Positions 62,363 to 64,000 of a stretch of DNA of 64,000 nt are shown in pieces. The number at the start of each line of letters is the position of its first letter. Within the stretch, counting starts at the first letter, position 1. Made by a program: the position numbers and the translations under genes. This DNA is from Closterium sp. NIES-65 (lineage: Eukaryota; Streptophyta; Zygnematophyceae; Desmidiales; Closteriaceae). The notes below the pieces were generated by a model, which was given only the letters and a program-made list of their open reading frames with translations, was not told the origin of the DNA and ran no database searches. The stretch is from the NCBI GenBank assembly GCA_948144175.1, contig CANXME010002275.1, positions 5,891,001 through 5,955,000 on the forward strand, in the 5' to 3' direction.

Positions 62363-64000
62363 CACTCACTAGGCCCTTGTTCTTGCAATTTTGCACTCGC
62401 TAGGCCCTTGTTCTTGCAATTTTGCACACGCTAGGCCCTTGTTCTTGCAATTTTGCACTCGCTAGGCCCATGTTCTTGCTATTTTGCACACGCTAGGTTC
62501 TTGTTCTTGCTATTTTGCACACGCTAAGCTCTTGTTCTTAAAATTGTGCACATGCTAGGCCCGTGTTCTTGCTATTTTGCACACGCTAGGCCCTTGTTCT
62601 TCCAATTTTGCACACGCTAGGCCCTTGTTCTTGAAACTGCGCACTCGCTAGGCCCTTGTTTTTGAAATTTTGCAAACGCTATGCTTTTGTTCTTGCAATT
62701 TTGCACACGCTAGGCCCTTGTTCTTGCAATTTTAAACTCGCTAGGCCCTTGTTCTTGCAATTTTGCACACGCTAGGCCCTTGTTCTTGCAATTTTGCACA
62801 CGCTAGGCTCTTGTTCTTGCAATTTTGCACTCGCTAGGCCCTTGTTCTTGGAATTTTGCACACGCTAGGCCCTTGTTCTTGAAATGTTGCACACGCTAGG
62901 CCCTTCTTCTCCCTTTTTTGCACACGCTAGGCCCTTGTTCTTGCAATTTTGCACACGCTAGGCCCTTGTTCTTGCTATTTTGCACATGCTAGGCCCTTGT
63001 TCTTGCAATTTTGCACTCGCTAGGCCCATGTTCTTGCTAGTTTGCACACGCTAGGCCCTTGTTCTTGCTATTTTGCACTCGCTAGGCCCTTATTCTTGCT
63101 ATTTTGCACACACTAGGCCCTTTTTCTTGCAATTTTGCACTCGCTAGGCCCTTGTTCTTCCTATTTTGCACTCGCTAGGCCCTTGTTCTTGCAATTTTGC
63201 ACACACTAGGCCCTTGTTCTTGCTATTTTGCACACGCTAGGCCCTTGTTCTTAAAAATTTGCACATGCTAGGCCCATGTTCTTGCTATTTTGCACACGCT
63301 AGGCCCTTGTTCTTCCAATTTTGCACACGCTAGGCCCTTGTTCTTGAACTTGCGCACTCACTAGGCCCTTGTTCATGAAATTTTGCGCACGCTTTGCTCT
63401 TGTTCTTGCAATTTTGCACACGCTAGGCCCTTGTTCTTGCAATTTTGCACTCGCTAGGCCCTTGTTCTTGCAATTTTGCACACGCTAGGCACTTGTTCTT
63501 CCAATTTTGCACTCGCTAGGCCCTTGTTCTTGCAACTTTGCACACGATAGGCCCTTGTTCTCGCTATTTTGCACACACTAGGCCCTTGTTCTTGCTATTT
63601 TGCACATGATAGGCCCTTGTTCTTCCAGTTTTGCACACACTAGGCCCTTGTTCTTGAAATTTTGCACACGCTAGGCCCTTGTTCTTGCACTTTTGAACAC
63701 GCTAGGCACTTGTTTTTCCAATTTTGCAGTCGCCAGGCCCTTGTTCTTGCAATTTTGAACACACTAGGCCCTTGTTCTTCTAATTTTGCACATGCTAGAC
63801 CCTTGTTCTTGCTATTGTGCACACGTTGGGCCCTTGTTCCTCCAATTCTGCACTCGCTAGGCCCTTGTTCTTGAAATGTTGCACACGCTAGGCCCTTGTT
63901 CTTGCAATTTTGCGCACGCTAGGCCCTTGTTCTTCCAATTTTGCACATGTAGGCCCTTGTTCCTGAAATTTTGCACATGCTTGGCCCTTGTTCTTGAAAT
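62343..64000 (+). repeat. Degenerate monomers at the right end of the window
   Basis: The first part still follows the 59-monomer unit loosely (GCGCACTCG, CTATGC, CTCCCTTTTTTGC near 62,905). From about 63,300 the monomers vary more than elsewhere: GAACTTGCGC, GCTTTGCTC, TTTTTCCAATTTTGCAGTCG, CTTCTAATTTTGC, GTTGGGCCC, CCTCCAATTCTGC and a 30-bp GCACATGTAGG. No larger repeat period is obvious here. Higher divergence is typical of satellite edges, but the boundary is not in the window. Confidence 0.7.

Larger units (their letters stand above)
1..64000 (+). repeat. 31-bp satellite array filling the whole window
   Basis: The entire window is head-to-tail copies of a monomer of about 31 bp, at about 48% G+C. 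Its conserved half carries the core CTAGGCCCTTGTTCTTGC. Its variable half reads AATTTTGCACACG in the consensus, with frequent forms AGTTTT, TATTTT, AATATT and GGTTTT, and GCACTCG, GCACATG, GCATTCG and GCACGTG. All copies I read have the same orientation, and no unrelated sequence breaks the array. Length variants are few and recur at matching places: 30-bp forms with TTTGCA instead of TTTTGCA, 25-bp forms lacking GCTAGG, and a 29-bp form lacking GT. Nothing identifies the host. The family resembles centromeric, pericentromeric or subtelomeric satellite DNA in organisation, but chromosomal position cannot be inferred. Confidence 0.98.

Noticed and set aside
1-64000. CRISPR array (short repeat of about 30 bp at regular intervals)
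   Set aside because: There are no unique spacers. The repeats abut directly, and the variable half is a set of point variants of one sequence.
1-64000. Telomeric repeat
   Set aside because: The unit is 31 bp with no G-rich or C-rich telomere motif, and HOR structure is not typical of telomeres.
1-64000. TGTTCT in each monomer as a steroid-receptor element array
   Set aside because: Only the half-site is present, without the inverted AGAACA partner at 3-bp spacing. A six-base match in a 31-bp unit is easily chance.
1-64000. CENP-B box
   Set aside because: No monomer contains the TTCG...A..CGGG pattern required.

Overview
The whole window is one uninterrupted tandem array of a roughly 31-bp satellite monomer, always in the same orientation. 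By length it holds about 2,060 monomers. I see no unique sequence, transposon, RNA gene or credible protein gene from base 1 to base 64,000. The monomer has a conserved half (core CTAGGCCCTTGTTCTTGC) and a variable half (consensus AATTTTGCACACG, about half A+T). This is eukaryotic satellite or large-minisatellite DNA. The taxon cannot be read from the sequence. The commonest variants at the monomer's one CpG (CG to TG, CG to CA) look like decay of methylated CpG, which suggests a CpG-methylating genome and silent chromatin.

The array is built as a multi-level higher-order repeat (HOR). Monomer variants recur in the same order at fixed distances.

Left domain (1-28.4 kb): overlapping large copies. 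1-3,466 recurs at 13,117-16,612. 3,467-5,253 recurs at 7,115-8,901. 11.03-13.12 kb recurs at 18.90-21.05 kb. A 3.57-kb unit runs from 19.98 to about 27.1 kb. A 46-monomer unit (1,425 bp) is tandemly amplified at 14.8-19.2 kb.

Middle domain (28.4-46.4 kb): a 3,223-bp (104-monomer) tandem duplication, then a tandem duplication of about 5.7 kb (184 and 182 monomers). Each 5.7-kb copy carries three 744-bp (24-monomer) units.

Right-middle (46.4-56.4 kb): a mosaic of the same modules, including a 37-monomer (1,147/1,146-bp) tandem pair and modules spaced 35, 62 and 29 monomers apart.

Right domain (56.4-64 kb): a different HOR family. It lacks the AATATT, CACGTG and TGTAG marker monomers. It contains a 742-bp pair, an 8-monomer duplication and a 1,829-bp (59-monomer) pair, then about 1.6 kb of more degenerate monomers.

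No genes work together here. Short open frames of 60-91 codons are by-products of the repeat: CTAG in each monomer puts a TAG stop on both strands once per 93 bp, and frames lengthen only where CTAG is mutated. Copy boundaries below come from reading by eye and are usually good to within one monomer.
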